Below, one piece after another: positions 35,250 to 44,020 of a DNA stretch of 64,000 nucleotides; position 1 is the first letter of the stretch, and each line of letters begins with the position of its first letter. Origin of the DNA: Candidatus Enterococcus huntleyi (lineage in GTDB: Bacteria; Bacillota; Bacilli; Lactobacillales; Enterococcaceae); contig NZ_MAEJ01000001.1 in the NCBI RefSeq assembly GCF_009933175.1, positions 642,238 through 706,237 of the forward strand, written 5' to 3'. Below the pieces are notes generated by a model. The model was not told the origin of the DNA. It worked only from the letters and a program-made list of their open reading frames with translations, and made no database searches. Both the position numbers and the translations under genes were made by a program.

Positions 35250-35591
35250 TCATTTGAGCTTTAATTCTTTTATGTACTCTAACCCGAAAATTTCGATTTG
35301 ATCTAATACTTTTCTGAATTTATCGCCTAAGGGACTTAAACTATATTCAACTTTAGGTGGAACTTCAGCATAAACTTTTCTGATTATCAGTCCGTCCTGC
35401 TCTAATTGTCTTAATTCCCTAGTCAAAACTGCTCGTGTAACCTCTGGTATCAGCCTGTTTAATTCATTGAATCTTTTTGTCCCAGTACTCAGCTGGTATA
35501 AAACGACAATCCCCCACTTCCCTTGTAATACGCGTTGTGTTGTCGCAAACGGGCATTTTCCATACACACTTTCTCCGTAAATAGTTGTCAT
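35250..35591 (-). CDS. HxlR-family transcriptional regulator
   Basis: A 113-residue winged-helix regulator. Family features are the N-terminal Cys (YGKCPFATTQRVLQGKWGIVVL), RFNELNRLIPEVTRAVLTRELRQLEQDGLI and the C-terminal YSLSPLGDKF. The Cys near residue 13 could sense electrophiles or oxidants, as in HypR/YodB relatives. It is divergent from the SnoaL-like gene with an inverted repeat between them, so it probably controls that gene and itself. Confidence 0.88.
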   Translation of the reverse strand: MTTIYGESVYGKCPFATTQRVLQGKWGIVVLYQLSTGTKRFNELNRLIPEVTRAVLTRELRQLEQDGLIIRKVYAEVPPKVEYSLSPLGDKFRKVLDQIEIFGLEYIKELKLK

Positions 35592-35610
35592 AATTAAGTC
35601 CTTTCTTAAT

Positions 35611-35636
35611 ACACAGTATTGAAATTGATACTATGT
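35611..35636. promoter_or_regulatory. Probable HxlR operator
   Basis: ACACAGTAT (35611-35619) / ATACTATGT (35628-35636), eight of nine paired, in the divergent promoter region; GTAT..ATAC-type arms suit HxlR proteins. Confidence 0.5.
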
Positions 35637-35729
35637 ATTATAAATGTGCGTACTAGTAAAAACAATCCTATCCTATAAAATAAGGTTAGGATATGAAACT
35701 ATCCAAACTAATGTAAAAGGAGTTTTACC

Positions 35730-36119
35730 ATGACACAAAATGTAATTGAGGTATTTAACGCGTATAACAAAGCACTATCTGAGGGAGATTTTCCAGCTGT
35801 ATTTGCCACAATGGCAGATGATATTAAATGGCATCAACCTGGAAATAACACTCTTTCTGGAGAAATCATTGGTAAGGAAAGACTGGGGCAGCATCTAGGT
35901 GCATTTGCTGAAAGAAGTAATGGAACATTCAAAATTAGAACGAATTGGGTATCAAGTAATGACTGTTTTGTCGCTGTCAATGTTACTTTTCTCGCACAAA
36001 AGAAAAGCGCTGATTTGAACATGGATGGCTTTGACTTATTTAAAATAGAAGCTGGTAAAATTAAAGAGGTATGGTTGTTTTCTGCAGAACAACAAGTTGA
36101 AGATGACTTTTGGGGATAA
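35730..36119 (+). CDS. SnoaL-like/NTF2-fold protein
   Basis: A 129-residue soluble protein of the SnoaL-like, ketosteroid-isomerase-related (NTF2) fold: VIEVFNAYNKALSEGDFPAV, MADDIKWHQPGNNTLSG, GKERLGQHLGAFAE, GFDLFKIEAGKIKEVWLF. Such proteins bind or degrade small molecules, and many are induced by electrophile stress when next to HxlR regulators. AAGGAG precedes the ATG. The actual substrate cannot be told from sequence. Confidence 0.82.
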   Translation: MTQNVIEVFNAYNKALSEGDFPAVFATMADDIKWHQPGNNTLSGEIIGKERLGQHLGAFAERSNGTFKIRTNWVSSNDCFVAVNVTFLAQKKSADLNMDGFDLFKIEAGKIKEVWLFSAEQQVEDDFWG

Positions 36120-36525
36120 ACGCGTATATCTATGGCTATAAATGTATAATCTGCAAACTATTAAACTATAATGAATTTTTACATAAAGATCTAGAAGCTA
36201 CATTCATCAAGAGCATAGGTAAGCTGGATGTGAGTAGATGAGTCTCTAGTGGAACATCTAAGGGACAATTTACCAGTTGAAAATTGTCTGACTGTAGTCT
36301 GCCGTATTTATTATTAATAATAGTAGGAAGTATCGAAAAATGGCTAGTAAGGCTGGCTTTTTTTTGATACTTTTTAGTGTACATTCCTTTGAGGGATACT
36401 TTATTTTTTTTTGTAAAAAGTAAATGAATAGTTGTTTTTTTTAAATAACGCGTGGTCAATCACTTCTTTTAATGAGATAATATATTTTATGAAAGTTGAG
36501 TTAACGGGAAAAATGAGGTGAGGCC
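36120..36525. other. Intergenic region with diverged repeat copy
   Basis: No gene is supported. Bases about 36158-36270 resemble 35037-35165 (see repeat entries). The rest is AT-rich and leads to the promoter of the next HTH gene. Confidence 0.4.
36158..36270 (+). repeat. Diverged direct repeat, copy 2
   Basis: Second copy, flanking the HxlR/SnoaL pair on its other side. One frame ends FLHKDLEATFIKSIGKLDVS then Arg and stop, compared with FLYRNLETKLIDSIHKADIN then Arg and stop in copy 1. Confidence 0.4.
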
Positions 36526-37464
36526 ATGTCTATTATAAAAACGGAGTTAGGAAAGAAAATTCGATTATACAGAGAAGCGGCAGGATTGACGAGGGAAGAA
36601 TTTTGCCAGGATCAAGCAGAGTTAACAGTCCGACAATTGCAACGGATAGAAGCGGGGGTGTCAGTCCCCACCTTGCCTAAACTAGAGTTTATCGCTAAAA
36701 TACTGAAAATTAGTATCTCAGATTTATTAGATGAGCAAGCGATTCAGCTGCCTAATGGTTATTTGAAGCTAAAGAGAGCACTTCTGAAATTCTATACTTA
36801 TGGTGATACGAATAAAAGGGAACAAAAAGAGCGGATTTTTGACGAAATTTATGAAAAATACTATGAGATATTACCGGAAGAAGAGCAGCTATCGGTGGAT
36901 GTTCAACGCTCGAGTATGGATGTGAAGCATACTGATAATGCCGCATTTGGAGAGGAAATATTATCGGATTACTTTTACCAGATAACGATTAAAAAACAGT
37001 ATACCGAGAATGATTTACATATTTTATATCTATATTTCAACTGTCAATTTTACGAATTGGATGACCGTAATACTTTTGACGAGTTGGTGAGTACGCTGAT
37101 AGAGTCCGTCGATTACAAGTCAACAGATGAATTATTTTTACTCTCAAGAATCCTTATCACGGTGATTAGCATTTTTGAAATAACACATAACTATGCGTCA
37201 TTCGCTAGGATTATAAAGGTCTTACGAGTGATTATGGATGCCACCAAAGACTACAATAGAAAGCCAGTAGTGGATATGCTTGAAGGGAAATATCTTTTAT
37301 TTCATGAGCAAAAGATAATTGAGGCAGAAAAACAATACATGAAGGCTTCAGAATTGGCAGCTTTGTTAGGAGAAGAGTTTCTTTCTAGTAAAATAAAAGC
37401 TGAATTTCAGAAGGATTTAGGTGAATATCAGCTGACAGGTAAAGGTTCAAGCGTTGAAGAATAA
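36526..37464 (+). CDS. Rgg/PlcR-like HTH regulator
   Basis: A 312-residue regulator with an N-terminal Xre-type helix-turn-helix (LGKKIRLYREAAGLTREEFC, LTVRQLQRIEAGVSVPTLPKL) and a long all-helical C-terminal part (about 75-312) resembling the repeat domains of Rgg/PlcR-type regulators that bind signalling peptides. GGTGAGG precedes the ATG. It lies upstream of a small gene and an MFS exporter that it may regulate. I found no clear pheromone peptide gene beside it. Confidence 0.72.
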   Translation: MSIIKTELGKKIRLYREAAGLTREEFCQDQAELTVRQLQRIEAGVSVPTLPKLEFIAKILKISISDLLDEQAIQLPNGYLKLKRALLKFYTYGDTNKREQKERIFDEIYEKYYEILPEEEQLSVDVQRSSMDVKHTDNAAFGEEILSDYFYQITIKKQYTENDLHILYLYFNCQFYELDDRNTFDELVSTLIESVDYKSTDELFLLSRILITVISIFEITHNYASFARIIKVLRVIMDATKDYNRKPVVDMLEGKYLLFHEQKIIEAEKQYMKASELAALLGEEFLSSKIKAEFQKDLGEYQLTGKGSSVEE

Positions 37465-37642
37465 GCTTAGTTAGAGAGTTTAGAAAGTACAATTGAATAC
37501 CCAATTAGCGTCAGGTAGGTGAAAAACTTATCTGGCTTATTTTGTCTTGAAATTTCTAACAGAGAAAAGGGACATTCTTGTCCTGTTCCGCTATCTTACT
37601 ATCAGGTAAAGTAGGGTTATCAGAAACGAGGAAGGGAAAAAT

Positions 37643-37843
37643 ATGTTTGAGATTCAAGTAAGTGCAACGTGTATTTCAACGAATAAAGTGAGTATCAAAA
37701 ATAACACCGATACCAAGAAGTTAATCCAATTGTTGGAGAAGGGAAAATTACTAAAGATCATTTTTTTAGAGGCGTACGAAACAAAAACTTTTTTATTTGA
37801 TGAGCTAGCTCGTGAACAGCTCGAGGTGAAAGAAATCAGCTAA
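37643..37843 (+). CDS. Small protein of unknown function
   Basis: A 66-residue soluble protein (FEIQVSATCISTNKVSIKNN, KKLIQLLEKGKLLKIIFLEA) with an alternating strand/helix pattern. It has a good ribosome site (GAAGGG, eight bases before ATG), is transcribed with the MFS gene and is not recognised. Confidence 0.5.
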   Translation: MFEIQVSATCISTNKVSIKNNTDTKKLIQLLEKGKLLKIIFLEAYETKTFLFDELAREQLEVKEIS

Positions 37844-37960
37844 GTAGAAGAAGAGGCATTGGCGTAATTCGAGTTGAATAGACGTCGTGAATGGGTGAGT
37901 GTCGGTCAGGTAAGTGGGTTAAAAAAATCAGTGAAAGTTTAGAAAAGGTGGAATAAGAGG

Positions 37961-39208
37961 ATGGGTATAATAAAAAACAAGGAGTTTATGATTTTATTTT
38001 TGGGGAGGTTACTTGCTAATTTTTCAGATAGTCTCTATGCGGTGGCTACGACGTTACTGGTCTATCACATGACCCATTCGACGCTTTATTCAGGGATCGC
38101 GTTGTTCTTGACTTCATCGACCGCGATTATCCAAATTCTGTTAAATCCCCTATTGGATAGAATCAATATAAAGAAATTCCTCGTATTGTCGCAACTGCTG
38201 CAAGCATTATTGTTATTGCTAATTCCTAGTTTATACTATACCGGCCGTTTAACCGTCACCAGTATTTTAATCATAATGCCAGTGATTACACTCATTAATC
38301 AGCTGGTTTATCCTAGTCAAATTAGTTTACTGCCAAAATTGGTGAAAAAGGCAGAGCTCTTACAGGCAAATAGCTTATTTACGCTAGCTTATCAGGGAAG
38401 TGACACTTTTTTTAATGCGATATCTGGCGTTTTAATCTCAATAGTCGGCATTTATTCCCTCTATTATATTAGTAGCACCACTTTTCTCATTAATAGTTTG
38501 CTGTTCCTCTTGTTATCGAAAACAGTTGTTAATACACAACAAGCTTCCTCTAAAGAAAAATTTTCTATACATAGATATAAAATGGATTCGAAAGAAATTA
38601 TTGATGTCTTAAAGGGTGAAACAATTGCGCCAGTTTTGCTTGGATTTGTCTTGATCAATTTGGTGGTGACGGCTATTTACGCGAATTTACCGGCGTTTGC
38701 CCTTAGCGATTTGCAATATAGTTTGTTTCTATCAGCATCAGGTTTAGGGATTCTATCAGGGATTTTTCTGGTAAACATGCGTTTCATAAAAAAGTTGAAT
38801 TTTAGCAAACTGTATCCAATTGCTTGTGTGCTGATGACTGTTTCGTGGAGTGCTAGTTGTTATAGTAACTTCGTCGGTAACCCATCCTTAGCCGTGTTTT
38901 TATTCTTTATTGGCTTTATTCCAATCGGGGTGATTAATGTCTCAGCTCAGATGGTTTTGCAAACAGTCTCACCCAAGGAAATAGTTGGAAAAGTGGTCGG
39001 TTATGCAGTAGGTCTGGCTACTTGTTTATCGCCTTTGGGTGCGATAATTGGGGGACTTTCAAGTATTTATTTGGATGCAGTTCAATCGATTGCTACTTTT
39101 TCAGTGTGTATTTTATTTGTGGGCGTTTATTGGGCCAAACAAGATGCTTTAAAGCAGCTACTTTCTTTGCAAAAAATAACCGAAATTGAGAGTGAGCAAA
39201 TCGAGTAA
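37961..39208 (+). CDS. MFS transporter (efflux type)
   Basis: A 415-residue major facilitator with 12 predicted helices; begins NKEFMILFLGRLLANFSDSL, a start like that of the MFS_3/macrolide-efflux-type proteins. The second half opens at about residue 222 (LLGFVLINLVVTAIYANLPAF). Inferred proton-driven drug or metabolite exporter. It sits downstream of the HTH regulator and small protein, so probably under its control. Substrate unknown. Confidence 0.82.
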   Translation: MGIIKNKEFMILFLGRLLANFSDSLYAVATTLLVYHMTHSTLYSGIALFLTSSTAIIQILLNPLLDRINIKKFLVLSQLLQALLLLLIPSLYYTGRLTVTSILIIMPVITLINQLVYPSQISLLPKLVKKAELLQANSLFTLAYQGSDTFFNAISGVLISIVGIYSLYYISSTTFLINSLLFLLLSKTVVNTQQASSKEKFSIHRYKMDSKEIIDVLKGETIAPVLLGFVLINLVVTAIYANLPAFALSDLQYSLFLSASGLGILSGIFLVNMRFIKKLNFSKLYPIACVLMTVSWSASCYSNFVGNPSLAVFLFFIGFIPIGVINVSAQMVLQTVSPKEIVGKVVGYAVGLATCLSPLGAIIGGLSSIYLDAVQSIATFSVCILFVGVYWAKQDALKQLLSLQKITEIESEQIE

Positions 39209-39282
39209 ATCGAATAAATTAAGTGAATTATGAGACTAGAACAAATTGAGTAGACCGAGTAAATCAAGTGAACTAATGGATG
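39200..39282 (+). repeat. Short imperfect direct repeats after the MFS gene
   Basis: The unit AAATCGAGTAAATCGAATAA...AAGTGAA recurs as AAATTGAGTAGACCGAGTAA...AAGTGAAC about 44 bases later. It begins at the MFS stop codon and could be decayed tail sequence. No gene lies between here and 39538. Confidence 0.35.
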
Positions 39283-39343
39283 GGAAATGTAAAATAGAGT
39301 GTAGAAGAAGTGTGTGTTAGAAGGTTTTGTTCATAAAAAAGTG

Positions 39344-39430
39344 GGGCAAGCTACGGAGTTTGAGACAGTTGCGTTAACAAAAAAGCAACTGTCTGAAATA
39401 AACCAGTAGACTTGCCCTATTTGTCTACTG
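39344..39430. terminator. Nested, mutually exclusive hairpins between convergent genes
   Basis: GACAGTTGC (39364-39372) / GCAACTGTC (39385-39393) sits inside GGGCAAG (39344-39350) / CTTGCCC (39411-39417). A third stem, CAGTAGAC (39404-39411) / GTCTACTG (39423-39430), competes for the same bases. Probably a bidirectional terminator for the MFS and Mga-like genes. Confidence 0.45.
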
Positions 39431-39537
39431 AATGCGGCTTGAGAGGTTGTGTAAGTCCAATTTTTAGTTAAGAGTTGGTCCGCCTATTTCTTATTTTTAT
39501 AGGTAATTAGTCGCTACCCACAAAATTTCACCGTTCG

Positions 39538-41055
39538 TCATTTCCTATGATTCAGTCTGAAATGATGAATAAAGGAGAATAGGTTTGTCCAGTTTTCGGG
39601 ATCTGTTAGGTCTTCAAAATAAAAATAATTGTCATTTTTGTAGCGATTCTCATAGAAGTCAGAGATGATGATGTCCGCCTCCCCAATTTCTTCGACAATC
39701 AAAATGTTTTCGTGCCCTAATAGATCGTATAGTTGGCTATGAAGGTAAACGTGACCGAATATATTTTTTGAAAACTGAATGTAGAGAGTTATGGGTGTGT
39801 GCATAGTTTGTGATAAAAAGTAATAAATTAATCCATGAGCAAGGGACAAGTGAAAGGGTGAGAGTACACCTTTTTCTGAGAGAGGCTGTTCAGCTAAAAA
39901 GCGATTAAAAAATTGCGCACCTTCTTCATATAGAGGAGATTTGTTTGGCTGAATGGCTGGGTTAACAAACATAAATTCTTGTAGATAGGACGAGTCAAAC
40001 TGAATGTAGCGAACATTAATTAGATAGAGGGAGAAAAAATAAAACAATCTATATCTTGATTCTTTGTAGGAGGTTGATGTTCTGATTTTTGGATATTCAA
40101 GAGTTAGCGCGTCTATCAAACGTCTGCAGTAATCAATTAATTCGTTGGTTAATTGAGCAAGCCGCTTACCAATCTGTATCTGCGTTTTTTTCGAATCACT
40201 ATAGGAGCTGAAGAGACGACTGGTAAAGTTAAAGAATAGCGCCTCCGATTTTAACCCTTGGGGATCATGAATCTCAGGGTAACTTTTTTTGAGTAGCCGC
40301 ACAAGTGGCGTGGATAAATCGTTTACGTATTTAAATTCGGATAACACGCCGATAAGTGGTTCATCGAGATGCAGCCGTTTACTTTCAACAGGGTATAGTT
40401 GATGGATGACCGCGAGTGAGTATAAAAATTTCGTTTGCTTAGCTGTTGATGAGTTAAAAATTAGCCGAAATTCACGTTTAGTAAAGTAGGAAGACAGTTT
40501 AGCAACAGAAATATTCTTAAAGAACCAGTCCATTCCTTGATTGACGTTCCAAAAGAAATAGGTTTCAAATAAGCGAATATTCTCGTTTTGTCCGATAAGT
40601 GTAATCGCGTCAATTGTGGCTGAATAACCAATTTTGATGTGAAATGGTTTCAAAAATCGATTGGCTTCCAGAAATAATTTGTAGAGATAGGGCGTGCTGA
40701 TAGAGAGACTGGCTGCTAAATCATGGATACTGTAGAGGTTATTGGAGAAAATCTCTTTAAATAAGCGAAATTGTAAGGAATGCTGATGATACAGATAAGT
40801 CATTTTTCTTAGCACGTACTGATTATTAAAAGGCGTCGGATTTTCGAGGTGAAAGCCGCCCGCTTCAATGATTCGAATCTGGGTAAATTCTTCAACTGCT
40901 TGTAAATCTTCATTCATTGCCTGCATATAGCGTTTTAAGGTGGATAATGAGATGGTAAATTTTGAAAGAATTAGGTCCTTATGGATGGGTGTATTTTGCG
41001 AAGACAAGTATTTTAATAAAGTTAGCTTGCCAATTTCACGTTTATTTAAAATCAT
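39538..41055 (-). CDS. Mga-like helix-turn-helix regulator
   Basis: A 505-residue regulator resembling the Mga/AtxA group. It has two N-terminal winged-helix regions (LNKREIGKLTLLKYLSSQN, FTISLSTLKRYMQAMNEDL and HDLAASLSISTPYLYKLFLEA), then a long central helical part that would correspond to PRD-like domains, and a C-terminal EIIB-like segment (NILIVEEIGEADIIISDFY). PTS-dependent phosphorylation is known for relatives. I start it at ATG 41055 behind GAAGG; the longer frame from 41097 lacks a site. It is divergent from the DUF1836 gene; its targets are unknown. Confidence 0.72.
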   Translation of the reverse strand: MILNKREIGKLTLLKYLSSQNTPIHKDLILSKFTISLSTLKRYMQAMNEDLQAVEEFTQIRIIEAGGFHLENPTPFNNQYVLRKMTYLYHQHSLQFRLFKEIFSNNLYSIHDLAASLSISTPYLYKLFLEANRFLKPFHIKIGYSATIDAITLIGQNENIRLFETYFFWNVNQGMDWFFKNISVAKLSSYFTKREFRLIFNSSTAKQTKFLYSLAVIHQLYPVESKRLHLDEPLIGVLSEFKYVNDLSTPLVRLLKKSYPEIHDPQGLKSEALFFNFTSRLFSSYSDSKKTQIQIGKRLAQLTNELIDYCRRLIDALTLEYPKIRTSTSYKESRYRLFYFFSLYLINVRYIQFDSSYLQEFMFVNPAIQPNKSPLYEEGAQFFNRFLAEQPLSEKGVLSPFHLSLAHGLIYYFLSQTMHTPITLYIQFSKNIFGHVYLHSQLYDLLGHENILIVEEIGEADIIISDFYENRYKNDNYFYFEDLTDPENWTNLFSFIHHFRLNHRK

Positions 41056-41190
41056 TTCAAGAGAGCCTTCTTTCTTAAATATGAATAAAGATACCATGTG
41101 TTGTTTACGAATGAAAGTAAGCGCCTGTATTCTGATACGAATCGTGTCAGACCTTAATCAAATTCTCACTAAGTCGAGCGATGTCTAGTG

Positions 41191-41235
41191 AAAAAACATT
41201 CAATCTAGTTTTGGAAACTAAATTGAATGTTTTTT
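41191..41235. repeat. 45-bp palindrome in divergent promoter region
   Basis: AAAAAACATTCAAT (41191-41204) / ATTGAATGTTTTTT (41222-41235) with inner TAGTTT/AAACTA. The following T run makes it terminator-like, yet it sits between divergent genes and overlaps the putative -35 (TTGAAT 41223-41228; -10 TAAGAT 41246-41251). Confidence 0.6.
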
Positions 41236-41280
41236 GAAACTATGATAAGATGTTATTGAAATTAAAAGAGGTGAATAGCT

Positions 41281-41847
41281 TTGGATGAACTAAGGAAAGA
41301 ATTGGCAACCTGGGGCACTGAATTGTCGACGTTCCACTTACCGAAATGGGAAGAGTTGCCAGAACTTGATTTATATATGGATCAAGTATTGACATTAATT
41401 GATCGCTATCTCTCACCGGTCATTCAACCGGAAAAACATACCTTGTTGACTTCTTCGATGGTAAATAACTATGTCAAGTTGGGCTTAATTCCAGCACCTG
41501 AGAAGAAACGCTATTCGAAGCGACATGTGGCTTTTTTAGTTGCTATCACGCTATTGAAACAAGTATTGACAATACCAGAAATTAAAGAGGGCATCTTATT
41601 TCAAGGGAAAGCTGTTGGGATTAGAGAGGCCTATAATTTATTTTGTCATGAACAAGAGTTGGCAATCCATATTGCTGGTCGTCAGGCGCAAGGTGAAAGT
41701 GTAGCGATTACGCAACAAGAGGTGCCATTAGAGTATATAGCTGTTAAGGCAGCGACTTATTCGTTTGCTGCAAAATTATTAGCAGAGAAAATGATTGAAC
41801 TGGAGACAACTTACATGAAAGAGGGAAATTTTGATGAACAAAGATAA
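41281..41847 (+). CDS. DUF1836 protein
   Basis: A 188-residue protein of the DUF1836 family, characterised by a MerR-like N-terminal helix-turn-helix region: LLTSSMVNNYVKLGLIPAPEKKRYSKRHVAFLVAITLLKQV (about residues 57-97) strongly recalls MerR-type DNA-binding domains. TTG start at 41281 behind AGGTG. It overlaps the degV gene. DUF1836-DegV pairs are frequent in Firmicutes; the function of the pair is unclear. Confidence 0.82.
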   Translation: MDELRKELATWGTELSTFHLPKWEELPELDLYMDQVLTLIDRYLSPVIQPEKHTLLTSSMVNNYVKLGLIPAPEKKRYSKRHVAFLVAITLLKQVLTIPEIKEGILFQGKAVGIREAYNLFCHEQELAIHIAGRQAQGESVAITQQEVPLEYIAVKAATYSFAAKLLAEKMIELETTYMKEGNFDEQR

Positions 41848-42691
41848 AATTGCTATCCTAGTCGATTCAGGAACAGATGTACCAGAGGAGATTATCCAAC
41901 AAGAAAATATTTATATGATTCCGTTAAAAATCATTTATAAAGATAAAGAATATACCGATAAAGTAGATATTACGGCAGATGAAATCTACAAAAAATTGCC
42001 GATTGAAATCCCTAGTACATCTTTACCAGATGGTGAAGCAATTACGACTATTTTTGACAAAATTAAGGCAGATGGCTATGAAAAAGTCCTAGCTATCACT
42101 ATTTCTAGTGGGTTGAGTGGGACCTTTAACGTCGTTCGTTTGATTGGTGAGCAATATCAAGGCTTAGAAACATTTGTCTTAGACACGAAAAATATCGGTA
42201 TCGGTGCTGGTTTCCAAGCGATCCGCGCAGCTGAGCTTTTGAAGAGTGGAACTGACTGGACGACGATTACTACGCAATTAAGTCAAGAAGTGGTCCAAAA
42301 TAAAGTCTACTTCAATGTTGCGACATTGGAATATTTACAAAAGGGTGGCCGAATTGGTTTGGTCGCATCGATTGTTGGGAATGCGTTACGCTTGAATCCA
42401 ATCATTTCATGTAACGATGAAGGGATCTATCACACGGTTGCTAAAGCTCGTGGACGTAAGAAAAGTTTAGATAAAACCGTTGAACTTGTCCGGAAATTTG
42501 TCGGCGATCATGCGCATTTTAACCTGGCAGTGGCTCATGGTGATGCGTTGATTGATGCAGAATGGATGAAAACGAAACTAAAAGAAACGTTTCCGAAAGT
42601 CGGCCAAATTTACTTTGGTCAAATCTCACCAGCTCTAGTCGTGCATACTGGCCCAGGCTTACTAGGCGTAGGGATTCAAGTCATCGATTAA
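41834..42691 (+). CDS. DegV-family fatty-acid-binding protein
   Basis: A 285-residue DegV protein: opening KIAILVDSGTDVPEE, the motif IPSTSLPDGEAITTIFD (about 58-74) with lipid-carboxylate-binding Thr/Ser, ISSGLSGTFN (about 93-102), and YLQKGGRIG (about 165-173). Relatives (FakB) deliver fatty acids to the kinase FakA, a role inferred here. ATG 41834 with GAGGG upstream; the start lies within the DUF1836 gene, so expression is coupled. Confidence 0.92.
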   Translation: MNKDKIAILVDSGTDVPEEIIQQENIYMIPLKIIYKDKEYTDKVDITADEIYKKLPIEIPSTSLPDGEAITTIFDKIKADGYEKVLAITISSGLSGTFNVVRLIGEQYQGLETFVLDTKNIGIGAGFQAIRAAELLKSGTDWTTITTQLSQEVVQNKVYFNVATLEYLQKGGRIGLVASIVGNALRLNPIISCNDEGIYHTVAKARGRKKSLDKTVELVRKFVGDHAHFNLAVAHGDALIDAEWMKTKLKETFPKVGQIYFGQISPALVVHTGPGLLGVGIQVID

Positions 42692-42794
42692 CATTTAAAT
42701 TTCATTTGTAGAGATGGGTGAAACGTGGCTGTTTCTTACGTAGAAACTCCTGGTGAAAAAATAATGCAAATTTCCAAACCTTTTTCCTAGAAAA

Positions 42795-42803
42795 TGCTAT
42801 GAT
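42795..42803 (+). promoter_or_regulatory. Extended -10 promoter of the aquaporin gene
   Basis: TGCTATGAT; it contains the first in-frame ATG of the ORF (42799), which therefore cannot be the start. Confidence 0.6.
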
Positions 42804-42828
42804 AACTTCTAGAAAGAAGGGAAGAAAT

Positions 42829-43494
42829 TTGAAAAAAGCAATAGCAGAACTTATTGGTACATTTATTTTGGTGTTTGTTGGAACAGCTACAGCAGTTCTT
42901 GGTGGTGGAATTGAGGGGATTGGTATTACCGGGATTGCGTTGGCATTTGGTCTAACGATTGTGGCTGCGGCCTACAGTATTGGGACAGTTTCTGGCGCGC
43001 ATCTGAATCCAGCAGTTTCCATCGCAATGTGGTTAAATAAACGAATCACAGCAACAGAACTTGTGTATTACGTTGTCAGCCAAGTCATTGGAGCGATTCT
43101 AGCTAGTTTTACTTTACGATTAATCTTGAACGATGCTGGAAAATCTCTGGATAACTTGGGTCAAAACGCCTTCACTGAGTTAGGAACTGTAGGAGCCTTA
43201 GCTATCGAAATTATTTTGACATTCATCTTTGTTTTAGTCATCATGACAGTAACAAGTGCTTCAAAAGGCAACAGCAAACTAGCTGGTTTAGTGATTGGAT
43301 TAACTTTAACACTCATTCATTTTGTTGGTATTCCATTAACTGGTATGTCGGCAAACCCAGCACGAAGTCTTGCACCAGCAATCTTCGTCGGTGGCGATGG
43401 ACTAAGTCAATTATGGGTATTTATCGTAGCCCCAATCATTGGTGGACTATTAGCCGCAATTGTTGCAAAAACATTGTTGAAAACGGAAGAATAA
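42829..43494 (+). CDS. Aquaporin / MIP-family channel (AqpZ-like)
   Basis: A 221-residue channel with six membrane helices and both NPA loops: SGAHLNPAVS (about 55-64) and MSANPARSLAP (about 176-186). The overall length and SANPARS sequence point to a water channel of AqpZ type rather than a glycerol facilitator, moderate certainty. TTG start 42829 is preceded by GAAGGGA; the ATG at 42799 lies inside the promoter. Monocistronic and followed by a strong terminator. Confidence 0.9.
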   Translation: MKKAIAELIGTFILVFVGTATAVLGGGIEGIGITGIALAFGLTIVAAAYSIGTVSGAHLNPAVSIAMWLNKRITATELVYYVVSQVIGAILASFTLRLILNDAGKSLDNLGQNAFTELGTVGALAIEIILTFIFVLVIMTVTSASKGNSKLAGLVIGLTLTLIHFVGIPLTGMSANPARSLAPAIFVGGDGLSQLWVFIVAPIIGGLLAAIVAKTLLKTEE

Positions 43495-43530
43495 AGCTCG
43501 CTATAAATACTTTAAGTAAATAAACAAAGT

Positions 43531-43570
43531 AAGGAACAAAAATCGAAGGTTGATTTTTGTTCCTTTTTTT
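43531..43570 (+). terminator. Terminator of the aquaporin gene
   Basis: Perfect 14-bp stem AAGGAACAAAAATC (43531-43544) / GATTTTTGTTCCTT (43552-43565), followed by Ts. Confidence 0.85.
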
Positions 43571-43720
43571 GTGGAAAATCTTTGTGAGCACTTTAATTTG
43601 TTAGAAGCCATGTGCCGCAGTGCCAGTCCTACTTAATCAGAATCATTTAGCGGGGCAGACAAATAACAAACGCTCTTTCAATAGTTCTCACACAGGGCTG
43701 TTAATGAGATATTTCTGAAT

Positions 43721-43890
43721 TTTTCTTAAAAGGTTGTTAGTTGCGATGTTTTTGTTTATTTTTGCAGATCGCCAAATTGCAATAATCCATTGTCTAGTAG
43801 CTTTTGCTGTTAAAATTGTCTTTTTCACCTCATTTATTATTTGAGAAGGTGCACAACAAACAACCATTTTATAAAAAGGGGCTAGTTTAC
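43721..43890. repeat. 170-bp diverged repeat, copy A
   Basis: Starts TTTTCTTAAAAGGTTGTTAG-TTGCG and ends near CAACAAACAACCATTTTATA. The ends are inverted repeats of each other (GGTTGTTAGTTGC / GC-ACAACAAACAACC). A middle block, AGTAGCTTTTGCT, is shared with copy B. No gene is supported on either strand. A 70-codon minus-strand frame over it has no ribosome site. Confidence 0.65.
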
Positions 43891-44020
43891 TACCCATCAA
43901 ATGTAAGGATTGGAGCTTATAAAAATTATAAACCTTGTAAAGTCAGGATTTTAGGGATGATATTTGTAAAATTCATCTGAGTTAAATTCATATTTTACTG
44001 GAAATTACAGTACTTAGTGT

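Noticed and set aside
36166-36459. Minus-strand 97-codon frame upstream of the Rgg-like gene as a signal peptide precursor
   Set aside because: It is too long and not hydrophobic at the start, lacks a ribosome site, and overlaps a non-coding repeat.
39200-39282. Repeats after the MFS gene as a CRISPR-like or minisatellite array
   Set aside because: Only two imperfect units with irregular spacing starting at a stop codon; more likely decayed sequence.
43688-43900. Minus-strand 70-codon frame over repeat copy A as a gene
   Set aside because: It has no ribosome site, and the equivalent frame in copy B carries two stop codons, so conservation is at the DNA rather than protein level.
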